64,000 nt of DNA from Dyadobacter fermentans (GCF_019924045.1 NZ_JAHXBN010000032.1:78142-142141); one strand, 5' to 3'. Counted from the stretch's first letter, positions 25,477-34,837 are shown. The notes: generated by a model from the sequence alone, not told the origin. Made by a program: numbers and translations.

Positions 25477-27072
25477 TCAAAGCGCCATTTCAGTCTTAAA
25501 CTCCGACGTGAAATGGAAATGAATGGCCGGGTTGTTTTCGCGGTTCATGCGGATCATCCATTCCGATTCGGCGAGGAATACCGGATTACGGTCCTTATCG
25601 AAGGCGATTTGGTTGCCTTTAAGGCGAATAAACTGGTCCATAGCCGGTTTATCGTCAGCGGTGAGCCAACAGGCCCGGGAGATATTCATCGGCACCCAGC
25701 GGCATTTTGCACCGTATTCGTGTTCGAGGCGGTATTGGATTACGTCGAATTGAAGTTCTCCAACGGTACCTACGACTTTTCTATTGCCCAGGTCAAGCGT
25801 AAAAAGCTGCGCCACACCTTCATCGGTGAGCTGCTGGATACCCTTTTCCAGTTGCTTGGATTTCATCGGGTCCATGTTGATCAGCTCCTTAAATATCTCA
25901 GGCGAGAAGCTCGGAATACCGGAGAATTGCAGGTTTTCACCCTCGGTTAACGTATCCCCGATTTTGAAGTTACCTGTATCGTAAAGTCCTACCACATCGC
26001 CCGGGAAACCCTCTTCCATCACGCTCTTATCCGAAGCCATGAATGTAAATGGGCTGGAAAAACGTACATCTTTACCTAAGCGAACGTGTTTATAGAATTT
26101 CCCTCTCTCAAATTTGCCCGAACAAATGCGCAAGAACGCAATGCGGTCGCGGTGGCGGGGATCGAGGTTCGCGTGGATTTTGAATACAAAACCTGTGAAT
26201 TTCGGTTCGGTAGGCTCTACTTCGCGTACGTCGGTCGGACGCGGCTGCGGGATAGGTGAAATGTCGCAGAAAGTATCGAGCAACTCTTTGATACCGAAGT
26301 TATTGATCGCACTACCAAAGAACACCGGCGCTAGCTGACCTTTTTGGTAAGCTTCTTCCGAGAATGCATCATAAACACCTTCCACAAGCTCCACGTCCTC
26401 TGTCAGCTGGTTTGCATCTCTTTCGCCCAACAATTCTTCAAGCTTCTCGTCTTCCAGGTTCACCTTCGCGACGTCGGCCTCAATTTTAGTTTTATTGATT
26501 TTGAAGAAATACAGCATTTGCTCATACAAGCTGTAAACCCCCTTGAAATTAGCCCCCATATTGATCGGCCAGGTAAGCGGGCGAACACGGATGTTGAGCT
26601 TGCTTTCCAGTTCGTCGAGCAGTTCAAAAGGATTCTGGCCTTCGCGGTCGAGCTTGTTGATGAACACGATCACCGGCGTGTTACGCATGCGGCAAACTTC
26701 CATCAAACGTTCGGTCTGCTCCTCGACGCCTTTTACGCAGTCAACCACCAGGATTACGCTGTCCACCGCTGTTAATGTGCGGTAAGTATCTTCGGCAAAG
26801 TCCTTGTGACCAGGCGTATCGAGGATATTGATCAGCAGATCCTTGTATTCGAAGGTCATTACCGACGTCGCCACCGAGATACCACGCTGCTTCTCGATCT
26901 CCATAAAGTCGGAAGTCGCAGTCTTCTTGATTTTATTGGATTTTACCGCCCCGGCTGTCTGGATCGCGCCCCCGAAAAGGAGCAGCTTTTCCGTCAAAGT
27001 GGTTTTCCCGGCATCGGGGTGGCTGATGATCGCAAACGTGCGGCGCTTCTTAATTTCTTGTAAATTACTCAT
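25477..27072 (-). CDS. prfC: Peptide chain release factor 3
   Basis: Translational GTPase that recycles RF1/RF2 from the ribosome after peptide release. The 531-residue length is standard. Motifs: G1 [18 protein letters not shown], switch region [16 protein letters not shown]3 [15 protein letters not shown]4 NKLDREG, then the beta-barrel domain II and the RF3-specific C-terminal domain ([18 protein letters not shown]). The ATG is 43 bp after a perfect promoter box. Single gene. Confidence 0.97.
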   Translation of the reverse strand: MSNLQEIKKRRTFAIISHPDAGKTTLTEKLLLFGGAIQTAGAVKSNKIKKTATSDFMEIEKQRGISVATSVMTFEYKDLLINILDTPGHKDFAEDTYRTLTAVDSVILVVDCVKGVEEQTERLMEVCRMRNTPVIVFINKLDREGQNPFELLDELESKLNIRVRPLTWPINMGANFKGVYSLYEQMLYFFKINKTKIEADVAKVNLEDEKLEELLGERDANQLTEDVELVEGVYDAFSEEAYQKGQLAPVFFGSAINNFGIKELLDTFCDISPIPQPRPTDVREVEPTEPKFTGFVFKIHANLDPRHRDRIAFLRICSGKFERGKFYKHVRLGKDVRFSSPFTFMASDKSVMEEGFPGDVVGLYDTGNFKIGDTLTEGENLQFSGIPSFSPEIFKELINMDPMKSKQLEKGIQQLTDEGVAQLFTLDLGNRKVVGTVGELQFDVIQYRLEHEYGAKCRWVPMNISRACWLTADDKPAMDQFIRLKGNQIAFDKDRNPVFLAESEWMIRMNRENNPAIHFHFTSEFKTEMAL

Positions 27073-27114
27073 ATATGCCTGGCAGCGAGTGCCAATGGTT
27101 GGTCAAAATTTGCG

Positions 27115-27122
27115 CAAAGATA
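27115..27122 (-). promoter_or_regulatory. Bacteroidota -7 box for prfC
   Basis: TATCTTTG on the minus strand, exact TAnnTTTG; predicted leader about 35 nt to the ATG at 27072. Confidence 0.55.
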
Positions 27123-27126
27123 CGAA

Positions 27127-27157
27127 TTAAAAAAAGCCGCCCCTAACAGGAGCGGCT
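27127..27157 (-). terminator. Rho-independent terminator of ppa
   Basis: On the minus strand AGCCGCTCCT pairs with AGGGGCGGCT (27148-27157 with 27135-27144, one mismatch) and is followed by a run of seven or more T. It ends the ppa transcript just before the prfC promoter. Confidence 0.8.
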
Positions 27158-27194
27158 CTAAATTCCGTCAGCTGACGTCACATGCTGCGTCGGC

Positions 27195-27806
27195 TCAATA
27201 ATAAGAATGTTTGTAATCTTCCACCGAAGTAAGGATTACTTCATGCGCCTCATCTTTGCCGTAAACATTGGTAATTTCGATATGCGCCTTCTCGCCAGGC
27301 AAGTTTTTGTAAGTCAGGAAGTAGTGCTTCAAACGCTCCACGATACCGTCCGGCAGCTCGCTCAGGTCGTTGAACTGGCCGTAAACCTCGTCACCTTTCA
27401 GCACGGCGATGATCTTGTCATCCGCTTCGCCGCCATCGATCAGACGGATACCGCCGATAGGCTTCGCTTCGCACATGATGTTACCGTGCGAAATGATTTT
27501 CTCGCACAATACGATGATATCCAGCGGGTCACCATCGCCCTCGGTCACATCACGACCGGAACGTTCCCGAGCCAACGCTGCGATCTTATCTGCGCAGTAC
27601 GTCTTTGGGATAAAGCCGTACAATGCAGGAACGATGTTCGAGTATTTCTGAGGGCGGTCGATTTTAAGGTAACCGGTGGCCTTGTCAATTTCGTATTTTA
27701 CGGTATCGGTAGGGACAATCTCAATAAATGCAGTAACTAATTCGGGTGCCTTGTCACCCATTGGAATTCCGTGCCACGGATGTGCTTTGTGTACGTTAGC
27801 GATCAT
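27195..27806 (-). CDS. ppa: Family I inorganic pyrophosphatase
   Basis: Hydrolyses pyrophosphate to phosphate in the cytosol. The family signature GDGDPLDIIVL holds the three catalytic aspartates. Other conserved points are EIDKATGYLKIDRP and the GLIPKTY-like GFIPKTY segment. The 203-residue length includes a short insertion (about residues 78-92) before the signature, seen in some Bacteroidota forms. Transcribed alone and closed by a strong terminator. Confidence 0.95.
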   Translation of the reverse strand: MIANVHKAHPWHGIPMGDKAPELVTAFIEIVPTDTVKYEIDKATGYLKIDRPQKYSNIVPALYGFIPKTYCADKIAALARERSGRDVTEGDGDPLDIIVLCEKIISHGNIMCEAKPIGGIRLIDGGEADDKIIAVLKGDEVYGQFNDLSELPDGIVERLKHYFLTYKNLPGEKAHIEITNVYGKDEAHEVILTSVEDYKHSYY

Positions 27807-27866
27807 TAGTTGTGTAATAGGTAATAACTTTAAACTTAAATTTCGTTGAATACTAATCTTGATTTC

Positions 27867-28838
27867 TTACAATCCTGCCTTTTCGGCAATAGTGTAATCC
27901 CCTGTCTTTGAAACAGATTGCTTCACAAACAATTCACCCAAAAATCCTGCGAGAAATAATTGAGAGCCTACCATAATCGCTACGAGTGCCAGAAAGAACA
28001 GCGGGTTCTCTGTAACATTCCGATAGGGCAATAAATTGTAAATGTTATATATCTTTTTTCCAATAAGCCACACAGCTATAAGGCTTCCAAGAAAAAACAT
28101 AAGGGTTCCCAGACTGCCGAACAAATGCATGGGTCTCCGTCCAAACTTATTCACAAAGGCGATCGAAAGCAAATCCAGGAAGCCAAAAATGAACCGCTCG
28201 AGACCGAATTTTGTGTATCCGTATTTACGCGCCCGATGCACCACCACCTTCTCCCCGATCTTCGCAAAACCATTCCATTTCGCAATCACCGGAATGTAGC
28301 GGTGCATTTCTCCGTAAATAGTGATATTCTTCACGACCTCCTTGCGGTAAGCCTTCAAACCACAGTTAAAATCATGCAGATAAACCCCTGAAATACTGCG
28401 GGTCGCAGCATTGAATAGCTTCGTGGGGATTGTTTTGGTGATCGGGTCGTACCGCTTTTTCTTCCAACCTGAAATGAGGTCGTAGCGGTCGTTGACGATC
28501 ATGCTGTACAACTCCGGGATTTCGTCCGGACTATCCTGCAAATCGGCATCCATGGTGATCACCACTTCACCCTTTGCGGCCTGAAAACCCGTTTGTAATG
28601 CGGCAGTCTTGCCATAATTGCGCACAAAGCTCATTCCGCGTACATTGGGATTTTCCTTCGAAAGCCGCTGGATTACCTCCCAGGAGCGGTCCTTGCTGCC
28701 GTCGTCCATAAAAAGCACTTCATACGTAAAGTGATTTTCATCCATGACCCTCGCAATCCACTCGCAGAGCTCGGGAAGCGACTCTTCTTCATTGTAAAGC
28801 GGGATAACAACGGAAATCTGGATAGCTTGGTCGGTCAT
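27867..28838 (-). CDS. Polyprenyl-phosphate-type GT2 glycosyltransferase
   Basis: Inner-membrane GT2 of the DPM1/GtrB/ArnC type. From ATG 28838 it has about 323 residues. Motifs: ISVVIPLYNEEESLPEL, LFMDDGSKDRS, SFVRNYGKTAALQTG and the metal site ITMDADLQDSPDEIP. Two C-terminal membrane helices (from about residue 235) match enzymes that load a sugar onto undecaprenyl phosphate. The frame is open to 28880, but the catalytic domain begins at the later ATG. Donor sugar unknown. Its neighbours are unrelated housekeeping genes. Confidence 0.9.
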   Translation of the reverse strand: MTDQAIQISVVIPLYNEEESLPELCEWIARVMDENHFTYEVLFMDDGSKDRSWEVIQRLSKENPNVRGMSFVRNYGKTAALQTGFQAAKGEVVITMDADLQDSPDEIPELYSMIVNDRYDLISGWKKKRYDPITKTIPTKLFNAATRSISGVYLHDFNCGLKAYRKEVVKNITIYGEMHRYIPVIAKWNGFAKIGEKVVVHRARKYGYTKFGLERFIFGFLDLLSIAFVNKFGRRPMHLFGSLGTLMFFLGSLIAVWLIGKKIYNIYNLLPYRNVTENPLFFLALVAIMVGSQLFLAGFLGELFVKQSVSKTGDYTIAEKAGL

Positions 28839-28898
28839 GTACAATTTCAGTGACAATGCTTTGCCGGTAATTTGCGGCAAAGTTCGTGTTTTTCCTGA

Positions 28899-29621
28899 TC
28901 AAAATTTCAAATAAAAAGCTTTTAGCAACTCCCTGAAACGGGGATCATGGGTAACGCCATCCGCTCCGTAAATGTACAGATCGGGTTCAACGTGCACATT
29001 ATGAGCAAATTCAGCTCGTTGAAACAGCATTAGCAAGCGGAATGCTTTTTTATCTTCCTGGTGAAACAATGTCAATTTACGGGTGAGTTTCCAGCCGGCT
29101 TGCTCCGCTTTTTCAGCGAAGCGTTCACCCTCGTCGACGGGAAAAAGAATGTTGAATTTCCCCTCCGGCTTCAAAAGCCGTTGTATAGCGACCAGTAACT
29201 CCTCAAAATCAAGGGATTTCGCATGATGCGCGATATTCTTCTTATCAATCGGCGAAAGCAGGTCCGACTGGAAGAACGGAGGATTGGTAATGATCACATC
29301 ATAATAGTGGTCGGAAACAAACTCCTGTACCGCCGAATGGAATAGCTTAATGCGGTCGTGAAACGGACTTTGCTCGACGTTTTCACCGGCCTGGTAAAAA
29401 GCCTCTGCGTCAATCTCCACCGCGTCGATCATCGCGTACGAGTTGCGCTGCGCGACCATAAGCGACAGCAGGCCGGTTCCGGCACCGATGTCGAGAATAC
29501 GGTCGGCATCCTCCACATCCGCCCATGCACCCAGTACGCAGGCGTCTGTACATACTTTCATGGCACACTGGTCCTGCCGGACAGTGAATTGCTTGAACCG
29601 GAAATGGGCGTTACGGGGCAT
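28899..29621 (-). CDS. yfiC: tRNA1(Val) A37 N6-methyltransferase
   Basis: SAM-dependent methyltransferase of 240 residues resembling E. coli YfiC/TrmN6, which methylates N6 of A37 in tRNA1(Val). The opening FRFKQFTVRQDQCAMKVCTD is characteristic, motif I is ILDIGAGTGLLSLM and the catalytic motif IV is DVIITNPPF. It is 8 bp from the RNase H gene on the same strand, so the two are probably co-transcribed. Confidence 0.9.
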   Translation of the reverse strand: MPRNAHFRFKQFTVRQDQCAMKVCTDACVLGAWADVEDADRILDIGAGTGLLSLMVAQRNSYAMIDAVEIDAEAFYQAGENVEQSPFHDRIKLFHSAVQEFVSDHYYDVIITNPPFFQSDLLSPIDKKNIAHHAKSLDFEELLVAIQRLLKPEGKFNILFPVDEGERFAEKAEQAGWKLTRKLTLFHQEDKKAFRLLMLFQRAEFAHNVHVEPDLYIYGADGVTHDPRFRELLKAFYLKF

Positions 29622-29629
29622 ATTATGGT

Positions 29630-30262
29630 CTATTTTCTTCCAAAATCAGCCGGATTCTCTCCCCAATACTCCGTCTCCCATTTCAATATCCTGTTGGGGT
29701 AAGTGTTTGTTGCAAGCCAGCGTTCGGCCCGCTGCAACATTTCAAAAAGCGGCTTGTTCCGTGGGGTCAAGGCCAGCTTGGTATTCGCGTGTTTCTTTTT
29801 GATCCAGGCCATCGCCGTTTTCGAATCCGTATAGATCGGTAAGTCGCTTTCCTTCTTTTGCAAATAGGCCAATGCATGCACGATCGCCAGAAACTCGCCG
29901 ATATTATTCGTACCGTCTTTAAACGGCCCCTGCAGGAAAATGCGATCGCCGGTAGCGTAATACACGCCCTGGTACTCCATATCACCGGTAGCGGTATTCC
30001 ACGCCGCATCTACGGCAATGCTGTTCTTAATCGGCCGACCTACGTTAGCAGGCGGCTCCTGTATTGTGGGTTTGGCGTCCTTCTTGGCTACAAATTCCCA
30101 ATAATTCCGCTGAATAGCGGCCTCTGCTTCCTGCAAGGAATCAAAAGACTTGTAACGCGCATCTTCGAAGCCCTTAATCTGCGCCTCGCATTCCTTCCAA
30201 TCGGTAAAAACACCCGTTTTCCGGCCTTGCCACACTACGTAAAACTTGGACTTTTTCGACAC
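29630..30262 (-). CDS. Ribonuclease H with N-terminal viroplasmin-like RNA-binding domain
   Basis: A 210-residue protein beginning at GTG 30262. Residues ~5-55 (FYVVWQGRKTGVFTDWKECE, YKSFDSLQEAEAA) form the caulimovirus viroplasmin / RNase H1 hybrid-binding domain. The catalytic domain has the four carboxylates: D in IAVDAAW, E in NIGEFLA, D in IYTDSKTA and D in NPADFGRK. It degrades RNA in RNA-DNA hybrids. It precedes yfiC on the same strand. Upstream lies the TGAC repeat region. Confidence 0.92.
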   Translation of the reverse strand: MSKKSKFYVVWQGRKTGVFTDWKECEAQIKGFEDARYKSFDSLQEAEAAIQRNYWEFVAKKDAKPTIQEPPANVGRPIKNSIAVDAAWNTATGDMEYQGVYYATGDRIFLQGPFKDGTNNIGEFLAIVHALAYLQKKESDLPIYTDSKTAMAWIKKKHANTKLALTPRNKPLFEMLQRAERWLATNTYPNRILKWETEYWGENPADFGRK

Positions 30263-30298
30263 GAATGTAATGTTCGATTTTATTAACTACTATGTTTT

Positions 30299-30372
30299 GT
30301 CAGGTGTGGTCAGGAGGTCATTTGTAGCCAATAAGTCATTTGTAGTCAAGAAGTTATTTATAATCAATATCA
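30299..30372 (-). repeat. GTCA repeat, 10/8-bp alternating spacing
   Basis: GTCA-like boxes at 30299, 30309, 30317, 30327 (GCCA), 30335, 30345, 30353 (GTTA), 30363 and 30369 (both ATCA). Spacing alternates 10 and 8 bp except at the last step. It is the reverse-orientation counterpart of the array at 30383-30516 and shares its words (GTCATTTGTAGTCA). Confidence 0.7.
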
Positions 30373-30382
30373 GGCAAGCCTA

Positions 30383-30516
30383 CGACAATAATTGACTACA
30401 CTTGACAATAACTCACCATACTTGACAACAAATGGCCACACCTGACAACAAATGACCATACTTGACTATAAATGACCACACTTGACCAGAACTGACAACA
30501 AATGACCCAACCTGAC
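30383..30516 (+). repeat. TGAC repeat phased at exactly 10 bp, in the pepT 3' region
   Basis: A TGAC box recurs every 10 bp at 14 consecutive positions from 30383 to 30513; 11 are exact and three have one change (30383, 30413, 30433). The higher-order unit is 20 bp, with consensus CTTGACAACAAATGACCAYA. The last box overlaps the pepT stop codon, so the array is read as 3' untranslated sequence of pepT. This and the GTCA part fill the 253-bp gap before the RNase H gene. Confidence 0.85.
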
Positions 30517-31748
30517 TATTTTTCCGCCCAAACGCCCGCCAAGCTGACGATAACGTCGACCGCCTTCTCCATATCCTGCACCGACACCCATTCCAGTTTG
30601 GAGTGAAACGCGTGTTCGCCGGCGAAGATGTTCGGGCATGGCAGGCCCATGAATGAGAGCCGGGAGCCATCGGTACCGCCGCGGATGCTGCGTTGGATCG
30701 GGCTCAAACCGACCCGCTCCATAGCTGTCAATGCATTCTGGATTACTTCCGGGTGCTGATCGAGTACCTCCTTCATATTCCGGTATTGCTCTTGGACCTT
30801 GAACTCGCCGGAAGAGTTAGGATATCCTTTAAGGACATCTTCCATCATACCTTTCAGCAATGCCTCCTTCTCGTGCAGGCCCGCCACGGTAAAATCGCGA
30901 ATGATAAAGCTCAAAACGGCTTTTTCCTGAATACCTTCCATTTGCACAGGGTGAATAAAACCTTCCTTATCCTGCGTAGTTTCGGGCGAAAGGCGGTCTT
31001 TCGGCAGCCGTGCCAGTATTTCGGCAGCGATTTTCAATGCGTTTTCCAGCTTGCCGATCGCGTAACCCGGGTGCGTACTCACGCCGTGAATGGTAATTTT
31101 CACGCCGTCGGCTGAAAACGTCTCATCCTCCAAAGTACCAATCGCCTCGCCATCCACCGTATAGCCAAAATCGGCGCCCAGCTTTTGCAAATCTACTTTT
31201 TCAGTACCTCTTCCTACTTCCTCATCCGGCGTGAAAAGAATTTTGATATTGCCATGCTCAATCTGCGGATTAGCCAGCAAATGCTCGGCCGCTGCCATAA
31301 TTTCGGCCACACCGGCTTTATTATCAGCTCCCAACAATGTGGTACCACTGGCAGTAACAATATCATTTCCAATCTGCTGATCCAGGTCATGAAGCTCCCC
31401 TATTCGCAAAACCTGCGAATGATCATCCGGCAGGATGATGTCCGATCCATCCCAGTTCCGGTGAACGATCGGCTTTACATTTTCACCTGTGACGTCCGGC
31501 GACGTATCTACGTGCGAGCAGAAACAGATCACGGGAATATCCTTCTTGCCGGAATTCGACGGGATGGTTGCGTACACGTACCCGTGCTCATCCACGTGCG
31601 CGTCCGCCACGCCCAACCCACGGAGCTCCTCTGCGAGCAGGTTACTCAGGTTGCGCTGCCTGGCAGTACTCGGGAATGTCTCCGAATTGGGGTCCGACTG
31701 CGTGTCGATTTGCACGTAACGCAGGAATCGTTCGAGAACAGAGCTCAT
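30516..31748 (-). CDS. pepT: Peptidase T (tripeptide aminopeptidase)
   Basis: M20B zinc aminopeptidase that releases the N-terminal residue of tripeptides in the cytosol. 410 residues, full length. Metal and catalytic motifs: CFCSHVDTSPDVTG (His and Asp), LLGADNKAGVAEI, the general base in FTPDEEVGRGTEK, GYTVDGEAIG, and the C-terminal FAGEHAFHSKLEW. The stop codon lies in the terminal TGAC box of the repeat array. Confidence 0.95.
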   Translation of the reverse strand: MSSVLERFLRYVQIDTQSDPNSETFPSTARQRNLSNLLAEELRGLGVADAHVDEHGYVYATIPSNSGKKDIPVICFCSHVDTSPDVTGENVKPIVHRNWDGSDIILPDDHSQVLRIGELHDLDQQIGNDIVTASGTTLLGADNKAGVAEIMAAAEHLLANPQIEHGNIKILFTPDEEVGRGTEKVDLQKLGADFGYTVDGEAIGTLEDETFSADGVKITIHGVSTHPGYAIGKLENALKIAAEILARLPKDRLSPETTQDKEGFIHPVQMEGIQEKAVLSFIIRDFTVAGLHEKEALLKGMMEDVLKGYPNSSGEFKVQEQYRNMKEVLDQHPEVIQNALTAMERVGLSPIQRSIRGGTDGSRLSFMGLPCPNIFAGEHAFHSKLEWVSVQDMEKAVDVIVSLAGVWAEK

Positions 31749-31778
31749 AATGAGTCGATTGAATTAAGAAAATATAAA

Positions 31779-32243
31779 TTAACCGATGATCGACGCCAGG
31801 TCGGCAGGCGAGTAATTGATATTCTTCAAAGTCTTATCGTCGGCGGTACGGTATACAAGATATTTGCCATTATCTTCTTTGAAATAGCATTCGGTACCTT
31901 TTGCCTGGTAATGTGCAACCGTTGCTTCGGCTTCCTCTACAGAGTTGCAGGCTTTGGACATATTCGAGCGCTGCACTTCGTCGAACAACGTGCGGAACTT
32001 CTCGCCCAGCCCGAATTCCAGCACCGCTCCCGATAATACATATTGCAGGTCGCAAAGCGCGTCGGCCACCTCCACAATGTCCTTTTCGAGGATCGCAACT
32101 TCCAGCTCCTTCAACTCCTCGGCCAGCAGGGCCACGCGCAGGCGGCTTCTTTCTTCGGAGGGGATCGTCGGCGTTTCCAGGATCGGGTGTTTGAAAGTTC
32201 TGTGAAAATCCGCGACTTGATTAAGGCTATCCAGTTGTTGCAT
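31779..32243 (-). CDS. MazG-like nucleoside triphosphate pyrophosphohydrolase
   Basis: A 154-residue all-alpha NTP pyrophosphatase. The metal-binding pattern is seen as LLAEELKELEVAI and, 20 residues on, EVADALCDLQYVL, followed by EVQRSNMSKAC, the form of the phosphoribosyl-ATP pyrophosphohydrolase/MazG-like family. It probably removes non-canonical or damaged dNTPs. It follows 30 bp after the pepT start region, on the same strand; no further operon partners. Confidence 0.85.
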   Translation of the reverse strand: MQQLDSLNQVADFHRTFKHPILETPTIPSEERSRLRVALLAEELKELEVAILEKDIVEVADALCDLQYVLSGAVLEFGLGEKFRTLFDEVQRSNMSKACNSVEEAEATVAHYQAKGTECYFKEDNGKYLVYRTADDKTLKNINYSPADLASIIG

Positions 32244-32299
32244 TGTGATATGGTTTTAAAAATTTGTCTTGATATAAAAAGCGGCTATCGGGGCGCCAC

Positions 32300-32869
32300 T
32301 TACATCGAAAGGTTGGTTTTGAACAATTTAATGGAGATTGCCAGCAGGATAATACCGAAAACCTTCCGGAGAATATCCGTACCGCCCTGCCCCAGCTTCC
32401 GTTCCAGCCAGTTCGATGATTTTAATACGAGGTAAATAAAAAAGAGGTTCAGCACGATGCCTACCAAAATATTCTGAATCTGGTACGTTGAACGAAGCGA
32501 CAGCAACGTAGTCATCGTGGCCGCACCGGCAATCATCGGGAATGCGATCGGCACGATGGACGCCACGCCCACATCGATATTGCCGTGTTTGAAAATATCA
32601 CGTCCCAGGATCATTTCCAGTCCAAGCAGGAACAGGATAATGGCCCCTGCAATGGCGAATGAAGCAATATCGACGCCGAAGAGGCTCAGCAACCTTTCTC
32701 CCAGAAACAGGAATATCACCATGATCGCCCCGGCTACGATGGTCGTTTTCTCAGACTCTATCTTACCGAGCTTCCGCCGGAAATCAACGATAATCGGCAA
32801 TGAACCAAGCACATCGATCACCGAAAAGAGGATCAGCGTGACGGAAATGATTTCCTTGAAATTGAACAT
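32300..32869 (-). CDS. MarC-family integral membrane protein
   Basis: About 189 residues with six hydrophobic segments, start ATG 32869 (MFNFKEIISVTLILFSVIDV). Recognisable MarC features are the N-terminal LFSVIDVLGSLPI, the GAIILFLLGLEMILG helix and the VPIAFPMIAGAATMTT motif with its Pro-Gly helix break. MarC proteins were once tied to antibiotic resistance, but no transport function is established. Single gene. Confidence 0.9.
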   Translation of the reverse strand: MFNFKEIISVTLILFSVIDVLGSLPIIVDFRRKLGKIESEKTTIVAGAIMVIFLFLGERLLSLFGVDIASFAIAGAIILFLLGLEMILGRDIFKHGNIDVGVASIVPIAFPMIAGAATMTTLLSLRSTYQIQNILVGIVLNLFFIYLVLKSSNWLERKLGQGGTDILRKVFGIILLAISIKLFKTNLSM

Positions 32870-32964
32870 GGGCTTACACTTTGGGGCGTTTTGATCCCGC
32901 AAAGTTGCTCAAAACCGACTGCTTACACAACCTTAAAAACCGATCATCGTGAAAATAACGGTGG

Positions 32965-33678
32965 CTAGGAAGCGCTTCCCGGCAGGAAGTTCAGGAATGT
33001 ATTGAACTGCTTTTTGTACTTCTCCTCGTCGATTTTGTAAAAGAATGCACCCTTTTTGGAATAGCCCTTCTGCTTTTCGTCCAGCTTGATCAACAAATTG
33101 GTTGACAACAATTTACGGCTAAAATTCCGCTTATCGAGCTCCGTCCCGAAAATCGCTTCATAAAGTTTTTGTAGCTGCGGAATCGTGAATTTTTCCGGCA
33201 GCAATTCAAAGCCGATCGGGTGCTGCGAGGCCTTGTAGCGCAAATGCTGGATCGCCATATCGACCATCATACCGTGGTCAAACAGCAATTTGGGTAATTC
33301 CTGCATGGAGAACCACTGTGCTTCGTAGTTTTTGGAGATCTTATGGTCGTAATCCTCAACATTAATCAGTGCGAAATAGGCAACCGACACCGTGCGCTCC
33401 ACCGGGTCGCGGTGAGGACTTCCAAAAGTGTGCAGTTGTTCGAGGTAAATGTCTGTCAGGTTGGTCAATTCGAAAAGAATGCGGGACGAGGCACCTTCGA
33501 GGCTTTCGTCGGGCTGCACCCAACCGCCCATCAGCGACCAGGTGTGGTGCTCGTCTTCAATGCCCCTTTTAACCAGCAACAGTTTCAGCTCTTCGCCATC
33601 AAAACCAAAAATTATCGAATCCAGCGCGACCAGACATTTGGTCTGGGCCTGGTATTGCTTTAAAATATCTAATCGCAC
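32965..33678 (-). CDS. Nudix-related transcriptional regulator (NrtR/AraR-like)
   Basis: A 237-residue protein from GTG 33678. Residues ~20-140 are a Nudix domain, then a C-terminal winged helix (FTIPQLQKLYEAIFGTELDK, RNFSRKLLST). The Nudix box is GGWVQPDESLEGASSRILFE: the essential R-E-U-x-E-E part reads R-I-L-F-E, so hydrolase activity is probably lost. This is the state of regulators such as NrtR (NAD metabolism) and Bacteroides AraR (arabinose), where the domain senses a nucleotide or sugar. Effector and targets are not evident here; no sugar catabolic genes adjoin it. Confidence 0.85.
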   Translation of the reverse strand: MRLDILKQYQAQTKCLVALDSIIFGFDGEELKLLLVKRGIEDEHHTWSLMGGWVQPDESLEGASSRILFELTNLTDIYLEQLHTFGSPHRDPVERTVSVAYFALINVEDYDHKISKNYEAQWFSMQELPKLLFDHGMMVDMAIQHLRYKASQHPIGFELLPEKFTIPQLQKLYEAIFGTELDKRNFSRKLLSTNLLIKLDEKQKGYSKKGAFFYKIDEEKYKKQFNTFLNFLPGSAS

Positions 33679-33739
33679 AACTAGTAAGTCGCAGGTGAGT
33701 GGATTTGTTTTTAGTTATAAATACAAGGAGGGCCATTTA

Positions 33740-34810
33740 CTACTCATTCTGTCCATTTGGGGCCATTTTAACCAAAAATGCCTTCAATATCGCTATTTCC
33801 TCATCGGTGATCGCCGGGAAGTTCGCAATGCGGAAACTGGTATCCTTTTCTCTGCCGTAGCCGTTGCCCAGCGTAATCCCTTCCTTTTGGGCCGCATTTT
33901 TAAGGAATGCAATGCGCTCTTTCTCTGCACGAACGGCGATGACCGTATCCGACCGCACGGCCGTATTTTCCACCACCAGTTCATAACCGTTTTCGAGCAG
34001 GAATGTGTACCAGCCATGCGCACGCTGGCGCGTCTGCGCATCCACCTCTTCGATCGCCGGCACCTGCTGCATAACCTTCCCGAGCAGGTAAATGCCGAGA
34101 ATGTTCGGTGTAAATGGGGTTTGAAACTTCAAAAAGTTGTCGCGGATAAACAGCAGGCTATTGTAATGTTTCCGCTCGCCAACCTGTATCGCACGCTCGA
34201 TGGCTTTGGGCGAAACGATCATCACCGCCAGGCCCGCCGGTAAGCCAAAGCATTTCTGTACCGAGGCGTACCAGATATCGGCATTCTCCCAGGGCAAAAT
34301 CACGCCCGCCATAGCAGAAGTAGCATCGACGGCAATGAGGTTATCGACCTTTTTACGAATATCGAGCAAAAACCCCTCCGGAATTTTGGTGCCATTCGAA
34401 GTTTCATTGTAGGTCACGCAGATCAGCTCATTACGCGAAAACACGGCAGAACGGTCCATGAGCAGTGTTTCGTTCAATCCGAACGCCGCATCGCTGGCGC
34501 GGTGCGAAATGCGGTGGGTATATTCCATCCATTTCTCTCCGAATGCGCCATTGTATATATGCAGGCTGGAATCGATCAACAGCGATTGGGCAATGATTTC
34601 CCAGCATTCCGTCGCCGACGACACGAAATAAACCTCATAGCCTGCCGGAACATCCAACTTGGCTTTGAGATCCGCGATGGTCTGTTCCAGTAAATGCATG
34701 AAACCCGAACTACGGTGATTGGAGCTGATCAATCCGCTGGCGAATGCTTCGGAAATATATTGTTCGACCTGAGGATAAACCTTACTAGGCCCTGGGTAAA
34801 ACGTGATCAT
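33740..34810 (-). CDS. Class V aminotransferase, probable phosphoserine aminotransferase-like
   Basis: PLP enzyme of 356 residues. It opens with TFYPGPSKVYPQVEQYI, typical of class V serine/alanine-glyoxylate aminotransferases. The PLP lysine lies in WYASVQKCFGLPAGLAV, after VDATSAMAGVILPW. It resembles SerC-type proteins of Bacteroidota but lacks enough visible detail to exclude alanine-glyoxylate or other specificity. It stands between the Nudix-type regulator and the dapA terminator, both on the same strand. Confidence 0.82.
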   Translation of the reverse strand: MITFYPGPSKVYPQVEQYISEAFASGLISSNHRSSGFMHLLEQTIADLKAKLDVPAGYEVYFVSSATECWEIIAQSLLIDSSLHIYNGAFGEKWMEYTHRISHRASDAAFGLNETLLMDRSAVFSRNELICVTYNETSNGTKIPEGFLLDIRKKVDNLIAVDATSAMAGVILPWENADIWYASVQKCFGLPAGLAVMIVSPKAIERAIQVGERKHYNSLLFIRDNFLKFQTPFTPNILGIYLLGKVMQQVPAIEEVDAQTRQRAHGWYTFLLENGYELVVENTAVRSDTVIAVRAEKERIAFLKNAAQKEGITLGNGYGREKDTSFRIANFPAITDEEIAILKAFLVKMAPNGQNE

Positions 34811-34837
34811 AGCATTTCGTTTTTGATTTAAACAAAA

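Noticed and set aside
30299..30516. CRISPR array
   Set aside because: Units are 10-20 bp, degenerate and without spacers of constant length; no cas genes.
30413..30670. Open frame running through the TGAC array and pepT end
   Set aside because: It is out of frame with pepT and the repeat gives it an artificial open stretch.
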